Shown: positions 7,963 through 16,673 of the stretch, in pieces
Position numbering within the stretch: position 1 is the first letter of the stretch
How the letters are laid out: the number at the start of each line of letters is the position of its first letter
Program-made: the position numbers and the translations under genes
DNA from: Sorangium sp025924095
GTDB taxonomy: Bacteria > Myxococcota_A > Polyangia > Polyangiales > Polyangiaceae
Assembly: GCF_051521505.1 (NCBI RefSeq)
Contig: NZ_CP150356.1
Coordinates: 9,486,001-9,550,000 of the forward strand
Length of the DNA: 64,000 bases
Direction: 5' to 3'
The notes under the pieces: generated by a model
The model's input: the letters and a program-made list of their open reading frames with translations, nothing else
Told to the model about the DNA's origin: nothing
The model's database searches: none

Positions 7963-10040
7963 CACCACCACACCTCCGTCGCCGCGTGAAAGCTCCGCCC
8001 GGGGAGCTCGTGGTTGAGCAGATCGAAGGTCCTCGCGGCGAGGACGTTCGTGATCGCGAAGCGCGCCGAGAGCCGCCGCCGGAGCGCGAGGATCGCGAGC
8101 TCCACGTCGGCCGTCGCCTGCTCCGGCAGCGGCCGGAGCCCCGCGGGATCGCCGACGCGCGAGGCGCGGTAGAAGAGCCGCGCCGAGAGCGAGGCGCGGT
8201 CGACGCCGAGCCGCGCGGGCTCCGCGTACACCTCCAGCGACGGCGCCGCCACGAGGCGCGACTGGAGCGGGATGAGGTCGTTCGCGATCGCGCGGCCCGG
8301 CGAGGTGTCCCTCGGGTCGAGCGCGGTGAGCGCGAGGCCGGCGCGGAGGTGATCGAGCGCCGAGGCCGAAGCCGTGAGCTCCAGGCCGAGGACGCGCGCG
8401 CTCGCGACGTTGTACGGCCGCAGCACGCCGGCGAACGCGGGGCGGTGCGCGACGAGCCCCGAGGCGAAGCGCGAGAAGCCGAGGAGCTCGCAGGAGATCG
8501 CGGCGCGCGCGCGCGGCGCCGCCGCGGCGAGGCGCACCCCGAGCTCGGCCGAGACGCCGCGCTCGGGCGCGAGCTCCGGGTTGCCGACGACGATCGGGGA
8601 GCTGCCGTAGAGCTCGCCGAGCACGGGGACGCGCACGTAGCGGCCGAGGTTCCCGAAGAGCGAGACGCCGCCGCCCGCGAGGCGGAGCCGGGCGCCGAGG
8701 CGGCCGCTCGGCTCGAACGCGAGGCGTGGACCGCCGGCGCCGCCGAGGCTCGTCCGGTGGAGCTCCACGGCGCCGAGCGCGTAGCCCTCGAGCGCCGGGC
8801 CCTTCGCGTAGCGCAGGCTCACCGAGGCGCGGGACGTCGCGCGCGACGCGCGGAGCGGCGCCCCGCCCGCGCGATCGAGCGCGAGGAGCTCGCGCTCGTG
8901 GGCCGCCGAGGCCGAGAGGGAGAGGTCGTCGGCCGGGCGGTATCGGAAGGCGGCCTGCCCGGCGCCGCGCGCGCCGGCGCTGGCGACGAGCGGCGACAGC
9001 AGGCCGAGCTCGCCCCGCGGATCGCGGACGACCTGGCTCGAGACGATCGCCGAGCTCGTGAGCTCGAGGCGGCACCGGTCGAGGCCGCCCTCCGGCGAGG
9101 GGGCGCACGGGGCGACCGCGGTGACCGCGCCGAGCCATCGCTGCACGTGGGTCCGCGCCGCCCGCGCCGGCGTCTCCGAGAGGCCGGTCGCGCCCTGGTC
9201 GCGCGCGAAGCCGTTGCCGATCGCCGTGACGCTGCCGCCCCCGGGCAGCTTGTAGCGGCCGATGCTCCAGAGGTCGTAGGCGTCGGCGTCGGCGTTCGGC
9301 CTGGGCAGCGCCCGCCCCAGCCGGCTGTCGGTGACGAGGTAGTCGTTGTCGGCGGCGCGCCGGCCGACCGCGACCACGGCGCCCGCGCGCTCGTCGCCGA
9401 GGCCCACCGACGCCCACGCCGCGCGCTCGCCGAAGCTGCCCGCGCCGAGCCCCACGGAGGCCCGGGGCGCGCGCGGCAGCGACGGCTCGAAGAAGATGGC
9501 GCCGCCGATCCCGAGGCGATCGGCGTGCTCGGGCGCGTTGCCCCGGTAGACCTCGACGCGCTGGATCATCCAGAGCGGGATCCTCGAGAGATCGGCGGTG
9601 CCGGTCACGTCGTCGTTGAGCCGGACGCCCGCGAGGTACACCGGCGTCTCGGCGCTGCTCGCGCCCCGGATGGACGCGGTCGCGAGGTCCGACGCGGCGC
9701 CTGTCCGGGAGACCTGCAGGCCGGGGACGCGGCTCAGCACCGCGGACGCCGCGGCGCCCGGCGCGCGCAGCTCGTCGCCGCGGATCACGTGGGAGGCCGC
9801 GGTCGGATCCCGCGCGGCCGAGGTCGACGCGCGCTGCCCCTCGACGCGCACCTCGAGCGCCCGGCCGCGCGGCCGGGCCGGCGCAGCCGCGGCGGCTCCG
9901 CCCTCGTCTCCTGCTCCGCGCGCGCCGCCGCCTCCCGTGCCCTCCGTGTCGCCCGCGCCCGCCTCCTCACCCCGCGCGCGCGGGGTGAGGCTGGCGACGG
10001 CCAGGAGCGCCGCGCAGGCGAGCGCCCCGGGACGCCTCAC
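7962..10040 (-). CDS. btuB: TonB-dependent outer-membrane receptor, BtuB-like
   Basis: 692 residues from a GTG at 10040 that overlaps the stop of the upstream gene (GTGA); another GTG two codons earlier is possible. A signal peptide (MRRPGALACAALLAVASL) leads into a plug domain (~75-190: VIRGDELRAPG, VPGLQVSRTG, ASIRGASSAETPVYLAGVRL, IQRVEVYRGNAPEH) and a 22-strand-type barrel ending in an aromatic C-terminus (EVWW). Such receptors take up cobalamin, siderophores or other large ligands using TonB energy. The divergent cobT-cobS-cobC genes and the flanking lipoproteins make cobalamin or a corrinoid the most likely cargo. Family assignment is firm; ligand is inferred. Confidence 0.88.
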   Translation of the reverse strand: MRRPGALACAALLAVASLTPRARGEEAGAGDTEGTGGGGARGAGDEGGAAAAAPARPRGRALEVRVEGQRASTSAARDPTAASHVIRGDELRAPGAAASAVLSRVPGLQVSRTGAASDLATASIRGASSAETPVYLAGVRLNDDVTGTADLSRIPLWMIQRVEVYRGNAPEHADRLGIGGAIFFEPSLPRAPRASVGLGAGSFGERAAWASVGLGDERAGAVVAVGRRAADNDYLVTDSRLGRALPRPNADADAYDLWSIGRYKLPGGGSVTAIGNGFARDQGATGLSETPARAARTHVQRWLGAVTAVAPCAPSPEGGLDRCRLELTSSAIVSSQVVRDPRGELGLLSPLVASAGARGAGQAAFRYRPADDLSLSASAAHERELLALDRAGGAPLRASRATSRASVSLRYAKGPALEGYALGAVELHRTSLGGAGGPRLAFEPSGRLGARLRLAGGGVSLFGNLGRYVRVPVLGELYGSSPIVVGNPELAPERGVSAELGVRLAAAAPRARAAISCELLGFSRFASGLVAHRPAFAGVLRPYNVASARVLGLELTASASALDHLRAGLALTALDPRDTSPGRAIANDLIPLQSRLVAAPSLEVYAEPARLGVDRASLSARLFYRASRVGDPAGLRPLPEQATADVELAILALRRRLSARFAITNVLAARTFDLLNHELPGRSFHAATEVWW

Positions 10041-10780
10041 GGACACAGCGCGTGGACGATGCCCACCGCGTCGAGGTCGAAGACGTCGGGCGTGCCGGCG
10101 CGATCGGTGATCCGCACGAAGCGGGCGAGCGGGACCCCGATCTCGGCCAGATCGAACGGGTCGCCGCCCGCCGACGACGGGTCGAGCGGATCGACGTCGT
10201 TCTCGTCGGGGTTGGCGTGCACGGGGTGCCACCCGGCGCAGCCGTCGTGGGGATAGCGATCCGCGGCGCAGGGGAACGCCGACCATGCGGCGCCGTCCTC
10301 GCTCACCTCGACCGTGGCGAGCTCGGCGAACACGCTCGCGGCGTCGCCGCCGCCGCGCTCGAAGGCGTTCTCGAACACAAGGAAATCGACCCCGGGCCCG
10401 TCGACGATCGCGTTGCCCTCGAACGCCAGCACGATCGACCCGCCGTCTCCGAGCGAGAGCACATCCAGCGAGCCGCCGCAGCAGCCGCCGCCCTTCGGCG
10501 GACCGAGGACGATCTCCGGAAGCCGGTCCTGGCCGAACGCCTGCGCTGCCCCGAGGCAGGCCGACACAACGCTCGTCGCGAACCGCGCGCCCGGACCGTC
10601 GCACGACGCCGCGCCCGCTCCGGGAGCGCCGCCGTGGCCGCCGGAGAGGCAGGAGCCGCCCCCGCCCGCAGCGGCGGCGGGCTCGCCGGAGCCGTCGTCC
10701 GGGGGCGCGTCGACGCCGCCGCACCCGGACAGGAGGCCGGCGGAGGAGCAGAGGCAGACGAAGAGGGCGCGCAGCGACAT
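10037..10780 (-). CDS. Cell-surface lipoprotein of TonB/B12 uptake locus
   Basis: 247 residues from the ATG at 10780. Signal with lipobox (LLSGC, Cys ~19), a Gly/Ala/Pro-rich stretch, then a conserved globular part: LPEIVLGPPKGGG, SLDVLSLGDGGSIVLAFEG, VDGPGVDFLVFENAF, FDLAEIGVPLARFVRI and a final FDLDAVGIVHA. I recognise this as the cell-surface protein that recurs beside TonB receptors and YncE-type lipoproteins in several phyla; its biochemical role is not established. First gene of the uptake operon; its stop overlaps the receptor start. Confidence 0.75.
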   Translation of the reverse strand: MSLRALFVCLCSSAGLLSGCGGVDAPPDDGSGEPAAAAGGGGSCLSGGHGGAPGAGAASCDGPGARFATSVVSACLGAAQAFGQDRLPEIVLGPPKGGGCCGGSLDVLSLGDGGSIVLAFEGNAIVDGPGVDFLVFENAFERGGGDAASVFAELATVEVSEDGAAWSAFPCAADRYPHDGCAGWHPVHANPDENDVDPLDPSSAGGDPFDLAEIGVPLARFVRITDRAGTPDVFDLDAVGIVHALCP

Positions 10781-10976
10781 CCTGAACCTGTTCGAGCGAG
10801 CTCGCGCCGCGGCGTCTCCGCGCCGGCGGCGACCGGCTTGTCCCGTTCCGGGGAGGGTCTCCCTCTCCCCGCTTCCCGCGCGGGACCTTCTTCGGCCGGA
10901 TGGGCCGCTATCACGGGCTGCCGGGACGGTCAACGCGCTTCCCCGGCCTCCCGCGGGAGAGTAGAAAACCCGAAAC
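10781..10976. promoter_or_regulatory. Divergent control region of uptake operon and cobTSC
   Basis: 196 bp between two divergently read cobalamin-related operons. It must hold both promoters. On the minus strand a segment with AACGGGACAAGCCGGT followed by a GCCGGC partner vaguely resembles the core of a cobalamin riboswitch, but the invariant GCCACTG-type element and the downstream B12 box are not found, so I do not call a riboswitch. Several GC hairpins are possible. Confidence 0.4.
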
Positions 10977-12074
10977 ATGGATCTCTCGCCTCCCTGGGTG
11001 TTCCCGGAGCTCGACGCGAGCGCGCTCGCCGCGGCGCGCGCGCGGCAGGACACGCTGACCAAGCCGCGCGGCAGCCTCGGAGCGCTCGAGGATCTCGCCG
11101 TCGCGCTCGCCGGCATCCAGGGCGGGATGCCCGCGAGCCGGCCTGCGGCGGCGGTGCTGTTCGCCGCCGATCACCCCGTCACCCGGCACGGCGTGTCGGC
11201 GTACCCGGCCGAGGTCACCGCGGCGATGGTGGCGAATTTCGTGCGCGGCGGCGCCGCCGCCAGCGTGCTCTGCCGGCACCTCGGGGTCGAGCTGCGGGTG
11301 GTGGACGTCGGCGTCGCCCATCCGTACGAGCGCGTCGGCGTGGATGTCGGCGGCGCCGGCGCGCGGCTGCGGCGCGACCCGGTCGCCGACGATCCCATCG
11401 GCGATCTGCGGGTCGAGGACGCGCTCTCGGAGGCCGTCTACGAGCGCGCGCTCCGCGCCGGCGCCGCCGAGATCGACGCGCTCGGGGGCGACACGCGCGT
11501 CGTCCTGCTCGGCGAGATGGGCATCGGCAACACCACGGCGGCCTCCGCCATGGCGGCGCTGCTCCTCGGGCTCGCCCCGGAGGACCTCGTCGGGGCGGGG
11601 ACGGGCGTCGGGGGCGACGCGCTGGCGCGCAAGATCGAGGTCGTGCGCGACGCGACGCGGCGGGTTCAGGGCGCCCCGGGCGCCGAGCGCTCCGATCCGC
11701 ACCGCATCGTGCGGGCGGTCGGCGGCAAGGAGATCGCCGCGCTCGTGGGCGCCATGGCGCGGGCGATCGAGCGGCGGATGGCGGTGCTCGTCGACGGCTT
11801 CATCGTCTCGGCGGCGGCGCTCGCGCTCGTCCGGATGGAACCCCAGGCGCGGGCGGGCATGCTCTTCGCGCACCGCTCGGCCGAGCGCGGCCACGCCCAC
11901 GTCCTCGCGGCGCTCGACGCCCGCCCCTTGCTGGATCTCGGCATGCGGCTGGGCGAGGCGAGCGCCGCCCTGGCCGCGCTGCCCCTCCTCGACGCCGCGT
12001 GCGCCCTCCACGCCGGCATGGCGACGTTCGCGAGCGCGAGCGTGCCCGACCGCGCGCCGCCCGGGACTCCATGA
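10977..12074 (+). CDS. cobT: Nicotinate-nucleotide:dimethylbenzimidazole phosphoribosyltransferase
   Basis: 365 residues, the normal CobT length. Motifs: TKPRGSLGALEDLAV at the N-terminus, FAADHPVTRHGVSAYP, VVDVGVAHP, LGEMGIGNTTAASAM, VGAGTGVGG, and the C-terminal RLGEASAALAALPLL, where the Glu is the catalytic base known from the family. It makes alpha-ribazole phosphate from NaMN and DMB for the lower ligand of B12. Its TGA overlaps the ATG of cobS (ATGA). Confidence 0.95.
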   Translation: MDLSPPWVFPELDASALAAARARQDTLTKPRGSLGALEDLAVALAGIQGGMPASRPAAAVLFAADHPVTRHGVSAYPAEVTAAMVANFVRGGAAASVLCRHLGVELRVVDVGVAHPYERVGVDVGGAGARLRRDPVADDPIGDLRVEDALSEAVYERALRAGAAEIDALGGDTRVVLLGEMGIGNTTAASAMAALLLGLAPEDLVGAGTGVGGDALARKIEVVRDATRRVQGAPGAERSDPHRIVRAVGGKEIAALVGAMARAIERRMAVLVDGFIVSAAALALVRMEPQARAGMLFAHRSAERGHAHVLAALDARPLLDLGMRLGEASAALAALPLLDAACALHAGMATFASASVPDRAPPGTP

Positions 12075-12838
12075 CGATGCCGCCGGTCCTGCGCGGCGCC
12101 CGGGCGGCGACGACCTTCCTCACGCGCGTTCCGGTCGGCGGCTTCCCCTATGCCGAGGCGGACTGGCGCTGGGCCTCGGCCTGGTTTCCGTTCGTGGGCG
12201 CCGTCCTCGGCGCCGTCCAGGCCGTGGTGTGGCTGCTCGTCGACGGGGGCGGCGCGCTCGTCGCGGCCAGCGTCGTCGTGGCGCTGGGCCTGCTCCTCAC
12301 CGGCGCCTTCCACGAGGACGGCCTCGCGGACACGGCCGACGCGCTCGGCGGCGGCTTCGATCGCGCGCGCGTGTTCGAGATCCTCAAGGACAGCCGCATC
12401 GGCTCGTTCGGCGCCGCGGCGCTGATCGTGGTCCTCGTGCTGCGCATCGCCCTGCTCGCGCGGCTCGACGCGGCGGCGCCGGTCGCGCTCGTGTTGACGC
12501 AGTGCCTCTCGCGCACCCCGCCGATCTGGTTGATGCTCGCGCTGCCCTACGTGACCCAGGGCGGCTCGCGCAGCCGTCCGGTCGCGCGGGCGGCGCTCCC
12601 GCAGGCGCTCCTCGGCTCGCTCTGGCCGGCGCTCGCGCTCGCCGCCGCGCACGCCGCCGGCGTCGTCTCGGGGGCCGAGGCGGCGGCCATGCTCGGCGCG
12701 GCCGCCGCCGCCGCCGCGGTCTGCGGCCTCCGCTTCCGCGCCCGCGTCGGCGGCCTCACCGGCGACTTCCTGGGCGCGACGCAGCAGATCGCCGAGTGCG
12801 CCGCGCTGCTCGCCCTCGCGCTCGCGCGGGGCGGCTGA
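12071..12838 (+). CDS. cobS: Adenosylcobinamide-GDP ribazoletransferase
   Basis: 255 residues, an integral membrane protein with at least five hydrophobic helices. Diagnostic motifs are FHEDGLADTADALGGG near residue 75, LKDSRIGSFGA near 108 and the C-terminal GGLTGDFLGATQQIAE. It joins alpha-ribazole (phosphate) to AdoCbi-GDP in the last step of cobalamin assembly. It overlaps cobT by four bases (ATGA), so the two are translationally coupled. Confidence 0.95.
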   Translation: MTMPPVLRGARAATTFLTRVPVGGFPYAEADWRWASAWFPFVGAVLGAVQAVVWLLVDGGGALVAASVVVALGLLLTGAFHEDGLADTADALGGGFDRARVFEILKDSRIGSFGAAALIVVLVLRIALLARLDAAAPVALVLTQCLSRTPPIWLMLALPYVTQGGSRSRPVARAALPQALLGSLWPALALAAAHAAGVVSGAEAAAMLGAAAAAAAVCGLRFRARVGGLTGDFLGATQQIAECAALLALALARGG

Positions 12839-12855
12839 GCCGCGGGCGCGCCGGC

Positions 12856-13446
12856 ATGGATCCCCTCCCCTTCGGCCTCATCGCGTTCCGCCACGCCCCC
12901 GTCCCGCTCTCCGGCGTCTGCTACGGCCGCCTCGACGTCGCCGCGGAGCTCTCCCCCGACGGCGCCGCGACCGCGATCGCGCGCGCGCTCGGCGACCTCG
13001 GCCTCCGCCCCGGCGTGGTCTGGTCGTCGCCGCTCTCCCGCTGCGCGCTCCCCGCGGCCGAGCTCGCGGCGCGCCTCGGGGCGCCGCACGCGGTCGACGA
13101 GCGCCTCGTCGAGATCGCCTACGGCGCCTGGGAGGGGCGCACCTGGTCGGACATCGAGCGCGACGACCCGGTCGCGTATGCCGCGTGGCTCGACGGCTGG
13201 GAGCGCGCCGGGCCGCCGGGGGGCGAGTCGGCGCTCGAGGTCGAGGCCCGGGTGCGGTCGTTCTGGTGCGCGCTCTCTCCGGCGTGCGGGGCGTCCCCGC
13301 ACCTCCTTGTCGCGCATGCGGGCGTGCTGCGGGCGCTCCGCGTCGTCGCCTGCGGCGCGTCCTGGATCGAGGCGATGAGCGCGCCTGCGCTTCACCTCAC
13401 GGCCGAGCGCTTCCCTCTCCCGGCGTCCGCCGTTTCGCTGGCATGA
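12856..13446 (+). CDS. cobC: Alpha-ribazole phosphatase, histidine phosphatase family
   Basis: 196 residues from the ATG at 12856, 17 bp after cobS. Histidine-phosphatase signatures: IAFRHAPVPLSG with the catalytic His near residue 12, SSPLSRC, VEIAYGAWEGRTW and the second histidine in LLVAHAGVLRAL. Context (cobT-cobS) supports dephosphorylation of alpha-ribazole-5-phosphate or of cobalamin-5-phosphate. The bifunctional kinase CobU and cobyric-acid steps are absent from the window. Confidence 0.88.
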   Translation: MDPLPFGLIAFRHAPVPLSGVCYGRLDVAAELSPDGAATAIARALGDLGLRPGVVWSSPLSRCALPAAELAARLGAPHAVDERLVEIAYGAWEGRTWSDIERDDPVAYAAWLDGWERAGPPGGESALEVEARVRSFWCALSPACGASPHLLVAHAGVLRALRVVACGASWIEAMSAPALHLTAERFPLPASAVSLA

Positions 13447-13490
13447 CGTCTCCGAAACGCTTGGCCTTGCTTCGCCCCCGGCGCCGTCCT

Positions 13491-13538
13491 CGCCCGCGAG
13501 CAAGGGCCCACCGGCTCGCCGCGGGCGTCTTTTCTCTC
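13491..13538 (+). terminator. Intrinsic-type terminator after cobC
   Basis: CGCCCGCGAGC and GCTCGC(cgc)GGGCG form an imperfect GC stem with a 12-nt loop, followed directly by TCTTTTCTC. This is one of the few hairpins in the window with a T-rich tail; it lies 45 bp after cobC and touches the end of the convergent DJ-1 gene. Confidence 0.5.
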
Positions 13539-14364
13539 ACCGGAGGAGCGTGACCATCGCCTCCGCGACGCCGGCAGCGGACGCCGGGTTCTGCCCCGTC
13601 ACGAGCCGATCGCTCACGACCACCTGCTTCTGCCATTTCGGCGCGCCGACGAAGCGCCCGCCGCGCTCGACCAGGCGGTCTTCGAGCAGGAACGGCACCA
13701 CGCGATCGAGCGTAACTGCGCGCTCCTCCTCGTTCGTGAAGCCATTCACCTGCTTGCCGGCGACGAGGTAAGCGCCGTCCGAGAGCCGCACGTTCACCAG
13801 CGCGGCCGGCCCGTGGCACACCGCGCCCACGACGCCACCGGCCTCGTAGATCTGCGCCGTGGCCTGCGCGAAGGCGGCATCGTCCGGCAGATCCCACATT
13901 GCCCCGTGCCCGCCGGCGAAGAAGATGGCTGCATAACGCGAGGGCACGACCGCGCTCGCCGCCGCGCTCGCGTGCAGCCGGCGCGTCAGCTCGGCGTCGT
14001 CGAGGAAGGCCGCGCTGACCGGATCGGCATCCTCGACACCGTCGAGCGGAACCCGCCCGCCGCGCACCGAGGCGAACTCGACGGCAAACCCCGCCTTCGT
14101 GAACACCGCATATGGATGCGCGATCTCCGGCAGATAGGCCCCCGTGCTCGCGCCGGTATCGCCCTTGCGGTCGTGGCTGGTCATGGCCAGCAAAACAGTC
14201 TTCGTCATGGTGCTCTCCTCGCGTCTGGATGGATCGATGGTGGCGCCGGCCGCGTCCTCGGAAGGCGCCGCAGGCGCCCTGCACGCCGCGACGAGCCCCA
14301 CGGCCAGCAGCCATACGGGAAGGGCGCGACCGGCAACCGGCCGCCCGGGTTCGGGGATCGACAT
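13537..14364 (-). CDS. DJ-1/PfpI family protein with lipoprotein signal
   Basis: 275 residues from the ATG at 14364, which has a good Shine-Dalgarno (tggaggggc). The N-terminus looks like a lipoprotein signal (WLLAVGLVAAC, Cys ~28). A second in-frame ATG at 14208 has its own Shine-Dalgarno (gaggagagcacc) and would give a 223-residue cytosolic form starting MTKTVLLAMTS. The core matches Hsp31/PfpI-type proteins: YLPEIAHPY with the conserved Glu, FFAGGHGAMWDL, and the nucleophile elbow GAVCHGPAALVN. Likely a glyoxalase III/deglycase-like or chaperone protein. It is divergent from a LysR regulator that probably controls it. Confidence 0.85.
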   Translation of the reverse strand: MSIPEPGRPVAGRALPVWLLAVGLVAACRAPAAPSEDAAGATIDPSRREESTMTKTVLLAMTSHDRKGDTGASTGAYLPEIAHPYAVFTKAGFAVEFASVRGGRVPLDGVEDADPVSAAFLDDAELTRRLHASAAASAVVPSRYAAIFFAGGHGAMWDLPDDAAFAQATAQIYEAGGVVGAVCHGPAALVNVRLSDGAYLVAGKQVNGFTNEEERAVTLDRVVPFLLEDRLVERGGRFVGAPKWQKQVVVSDRLVTGQNPASAAGVAEAMVTLLR

Positions 14365-14441
14365 GCCCCTCCAGATAAGGCCCCCCGCTCACCCCCGGTA
14401 GACGACTCCGCGGCGAAGCATTTGTACTATCGTGTTGAACC

Positions 14442-15362
14442 ATGGCGGCACCGAGCCTCGCAGGCACCCTCCCCAACCTCGAAGCCTTCTGCCGCACGTA
14501 CGAGACGGGGAGCTTCACCGGCGCCGCCCGCGCCCTCTCCGTCACCCCCCAGGCCACGAGCCGCAGCGTCGCGCGCCTCGAGCGCGCCCTCGGCGTCACC
14601 CTCTTCCGCCGCACCACCCGCAGCCTCGCCCCGACCGAGGCCGCGCGCCGCTATTACGACCTCTGCACCCAGGCCCTCGCCCTCCTCTCCACCGGCGAGC
14701 GCGAGCTCTCCAGCGGCCACACAGCGGTCGAGGGCCGCGTCCGCATCAGCGTCCCCACCACCTACGGCCACCACCGCCTGCTCCCTTCTCTCGGCGCCTT
14801 CCGCGAGCGCCACCCCGGCATCCGCGTCGACGTCAACGTCTCCAACCAGAACATCGATTTCGTCCGCGATGGCTACGACCTCGCCATCCGCATGGGCACC
14901 ATCGACGACAAGACCCTCGTCGCCCGCAAGCTCGGCGACTTCGCGCTCGGCGTCTACGCCAGCCGCCCCTACCTCGCCCGCCACCGCCCCCCGCGCACCC
15001 CCGAAGATCTCCCCCAGCACACCTGCGTGGCCTTCGTCATGCCCCGCTCCGGCCGCCCCCTGCCATGGACCTTCACCCCCGGCCCCAAGAGCTTCATCCC
15101 CGACGCCCCCTACCAGTGCTCCGACGACGTCCTCGCCGTCATCACCCTCGCGCGCGCCGGCATTGGCCTCGTACAGATCTACGACTTCCTGGTGGAGGAA
15201 GACATCGCGCGCGGCGCTCTCGTCGAGGTCCTCGCCTCCTTCCGCGGCCGCAGCCGCCCCTTCTCGCTGCTCTACCCCAGAGGAGTCGTCCCCTCGCGCG
15301 CCACCCGGGCGCTGATTGACTTCATCGTGGCCACCGCGCGCGAAGCACGGGTCAATGCTTGA
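14442..15362 (+). CDS. LysR-family transcriptional regulator
   Basis: 306 residues. N-terminal winged HTH (residues ~8-68: NLEAFCRTYETGSFTGAA, LERALGVTLFRRTTR) and a periplasmic-binding-like effector domain (VRISVPTTYGHHRLLP, DLAIRMGTIDD, GIGLVQIYDFLVEE). It matches the CrgA/DsdC-like group that often regulates a neighbouring oxidoreductase or stress gene. The 77-bp divergent space to the DJ-1 gene holds AT-rich TTTGTACTATCGTGTTGAA, a plausible T-N11-A site. The effector is unknown. Confidence 0.92.
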   Translation: MAAPSLAGTLPNLEAFCRTYETGSFTGAARALSVTPQATSRSVARLERALGVTLFRRTTRSLAPTEAARRYYDLCTQALALLSTGERELSSGHTAVEGRVRISVPTTYGHHRLLPSLGAFRERHPGIRVDVNVSNQNIDFVRDGYDLAIRMGTIDDKTLVARKLGDFALGVYASRPYLARHRPPRTPEDLPQHTCVAFVMPRSGRPLPWTFTPGPKSFIPDAPYQCSDDVLAVITLARAGIGLVQIYDFLVEEDIARGALVEVLASFRGRSRPFSLLYPRGVVPSRATRALIDFIVATAREARVNA

Positions 15363-15502
15363 CGCCGTGAGCGCGAATCGCGTGAGCGCCGACGACGTCA
15401 CCTTCGGCATCGTGGCCCAGCCCCGCGCGGCCGAGCGCTCCCCGCTCCTTGCGCCCGCCCTTTCGCTGGCGGCCCCCTGAGGGGCGCGTACCCTCGTCGG
15501 GC

Positions 15503-16630
15503 ATGACCCCGCAAGAAGAGCTCGCGCTCCTGCTGCGTCCGGCGGCTGGAGGCCTCTACCTCGTCTCGACCGGGCGCGCGCAGCAGCTCGAGGTCCAGCG
15601 ACGGCTCTACGGCGCCACAACCCAGGAGGAGGTCCTCGCCCGGTTTCGCGCGTCGTTCGACCGCATCGCCGGCGCGCGCGCCGTCTTGCTCGGCATCCCC
15701 TCCGACGTCGGCGCCGGGTTCCTCCGCGGGTCCAACATGGGCCCGCAGGCGATCCGGACCGCGCTGCTCGACGTCCATCCGGACTTCCCCGAGCGGGCGC
15801 GCGACATCGGCCTTGTCGACATCGGGGACGTGTTCGTCGTGCCGCAGCTCCTGCACGACGACATGCTCTCGGAGGCCCAGAAGGCCGCATCGCGCCGCGC
15901 CCTGTACCCCGGCGTGCCCGAAGCGCTCTCGTCCCGGCTGCCTGTCTCGCCGCTCTCCATCGCCGAGCGCGCCCTCGATCTCGTCTTCTCGATCAACCCC
16001 GACGTCGCCCCCATCGTGCTCGGCGGCGACCACTCCACGGCCTTGCCGGTCGCGCGCGCTCTCTCGCGCGTGCAGGGCGCGCTGAAGCGGCCGTGGGGCA
16101 TCGTCCAGCCCGACGCGCACACCGATCTCCTCGAGGAGCGGCTCGGGGTGGCGTACTGCTTCGCCACCTGGTCGTACCACGCGAACGAGCTTGTCGGTCG
16201 GGGCGGCCGGCTGACCCAGGTCGGGGTCCGCGCTTCCCAGAAGCCGCGCGAGCACTGGGAGGGCCGCTACGGCGTGCGGCAGTTCTGGGCGGCCGAGTGC
16301 CGCGCCGATCCTGCGGCGGCGCTCGACGCCATCGTCGCGCACGTGAAGAGCACCGGGGTCGAGGGCGTGTATTTCTCGAACGACATCGACGGCACCGACG
16401 CCGCCTTTGCCGACGCCACCGGGACCCCGGAGCCGGACGGCCTCTCGCCCGATTTCGTTGTCGCGCTCATCCGCCGGCTCGGGCGCGAGGTCGGCCTGCT
16501 CGGCGGCGATATCATGGAGGTCGCGCCGGCGCTCCAGCCGACGCCGGAGAGCTCGGCCCGCACGCTGGCGCTCGCGGTGCGCTACCTGCGCGAGACGATC
16601 GAGGCTGTCGTCGGCCGCCCGTTCGCGTGA
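15503..16630 (+). CDS. Ureohydrolase (arginase/agmatinase/formiminoglutamase) family enzyme
   Basis: 375 residues from the ATG at 15503. The dinuclear manganese motifs are intact: GGDHST (~residue 175), PDAHTDL (~205) and SNDIDGTDA (~295). The enzyme hydrolyses a guanidino or formimino group to release urea or formamide. The protein is longer at the N-terminus than typical agmatinases (about 290-320 residues), with ~60 residues ahead of LLGIPSDVGAGF. No polyamine or histidine genes are adjacent, so the substrate stays open. Confidence 0.88.
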   Translation: MTPQEELALLLRPAAGGLYLVSTGRAQQLEVQRRLYGATTQEEVLARFRASFDRIAGARAVLLGIPSDVGAGFLRGSNMGPQAIRTALLDVHPDFPERARDIGLVDIGDVFVVPQLLHDDMLSEAQKAASRRALYPGVPEALSSRLPVSPLSIAERALDLVFSINPDVAPIVLGGDHSTALPVARALSRVQGALKRPWGIVQPDAHTDLLEERLGVAYCFATWSYHANELVGRGGRLTQVGVRASQKPREHWEGRYGVRQFWAAECRADPAAALDAIVAHVKSTGVEGVYFSNDIDGTDAAFADATGTPEPDGLSPDFVVALIRRLGREVGLLGGDIMEVAPALQPTPESSARTLALAVRYLRETIEAVVGRPFA

Positions 16631-16673
16631 CGCCGCGCGCTCGCCAGGTGCACGCGCGCTCGTCAGACGCCGC

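Noticed and set aside
10781..10976. Cobalamin riboswitch
   Set aside because: Only a loose core similarity; the invariant GCCACTG element and B12 box are missing on both strands.
13491..14617. Longer minus-strand frame covering the DJ-1 gene in another phase
   Set aside because: The composition is Arg-rich and lacks the PfpI motifs, which are all in the annotated frame.
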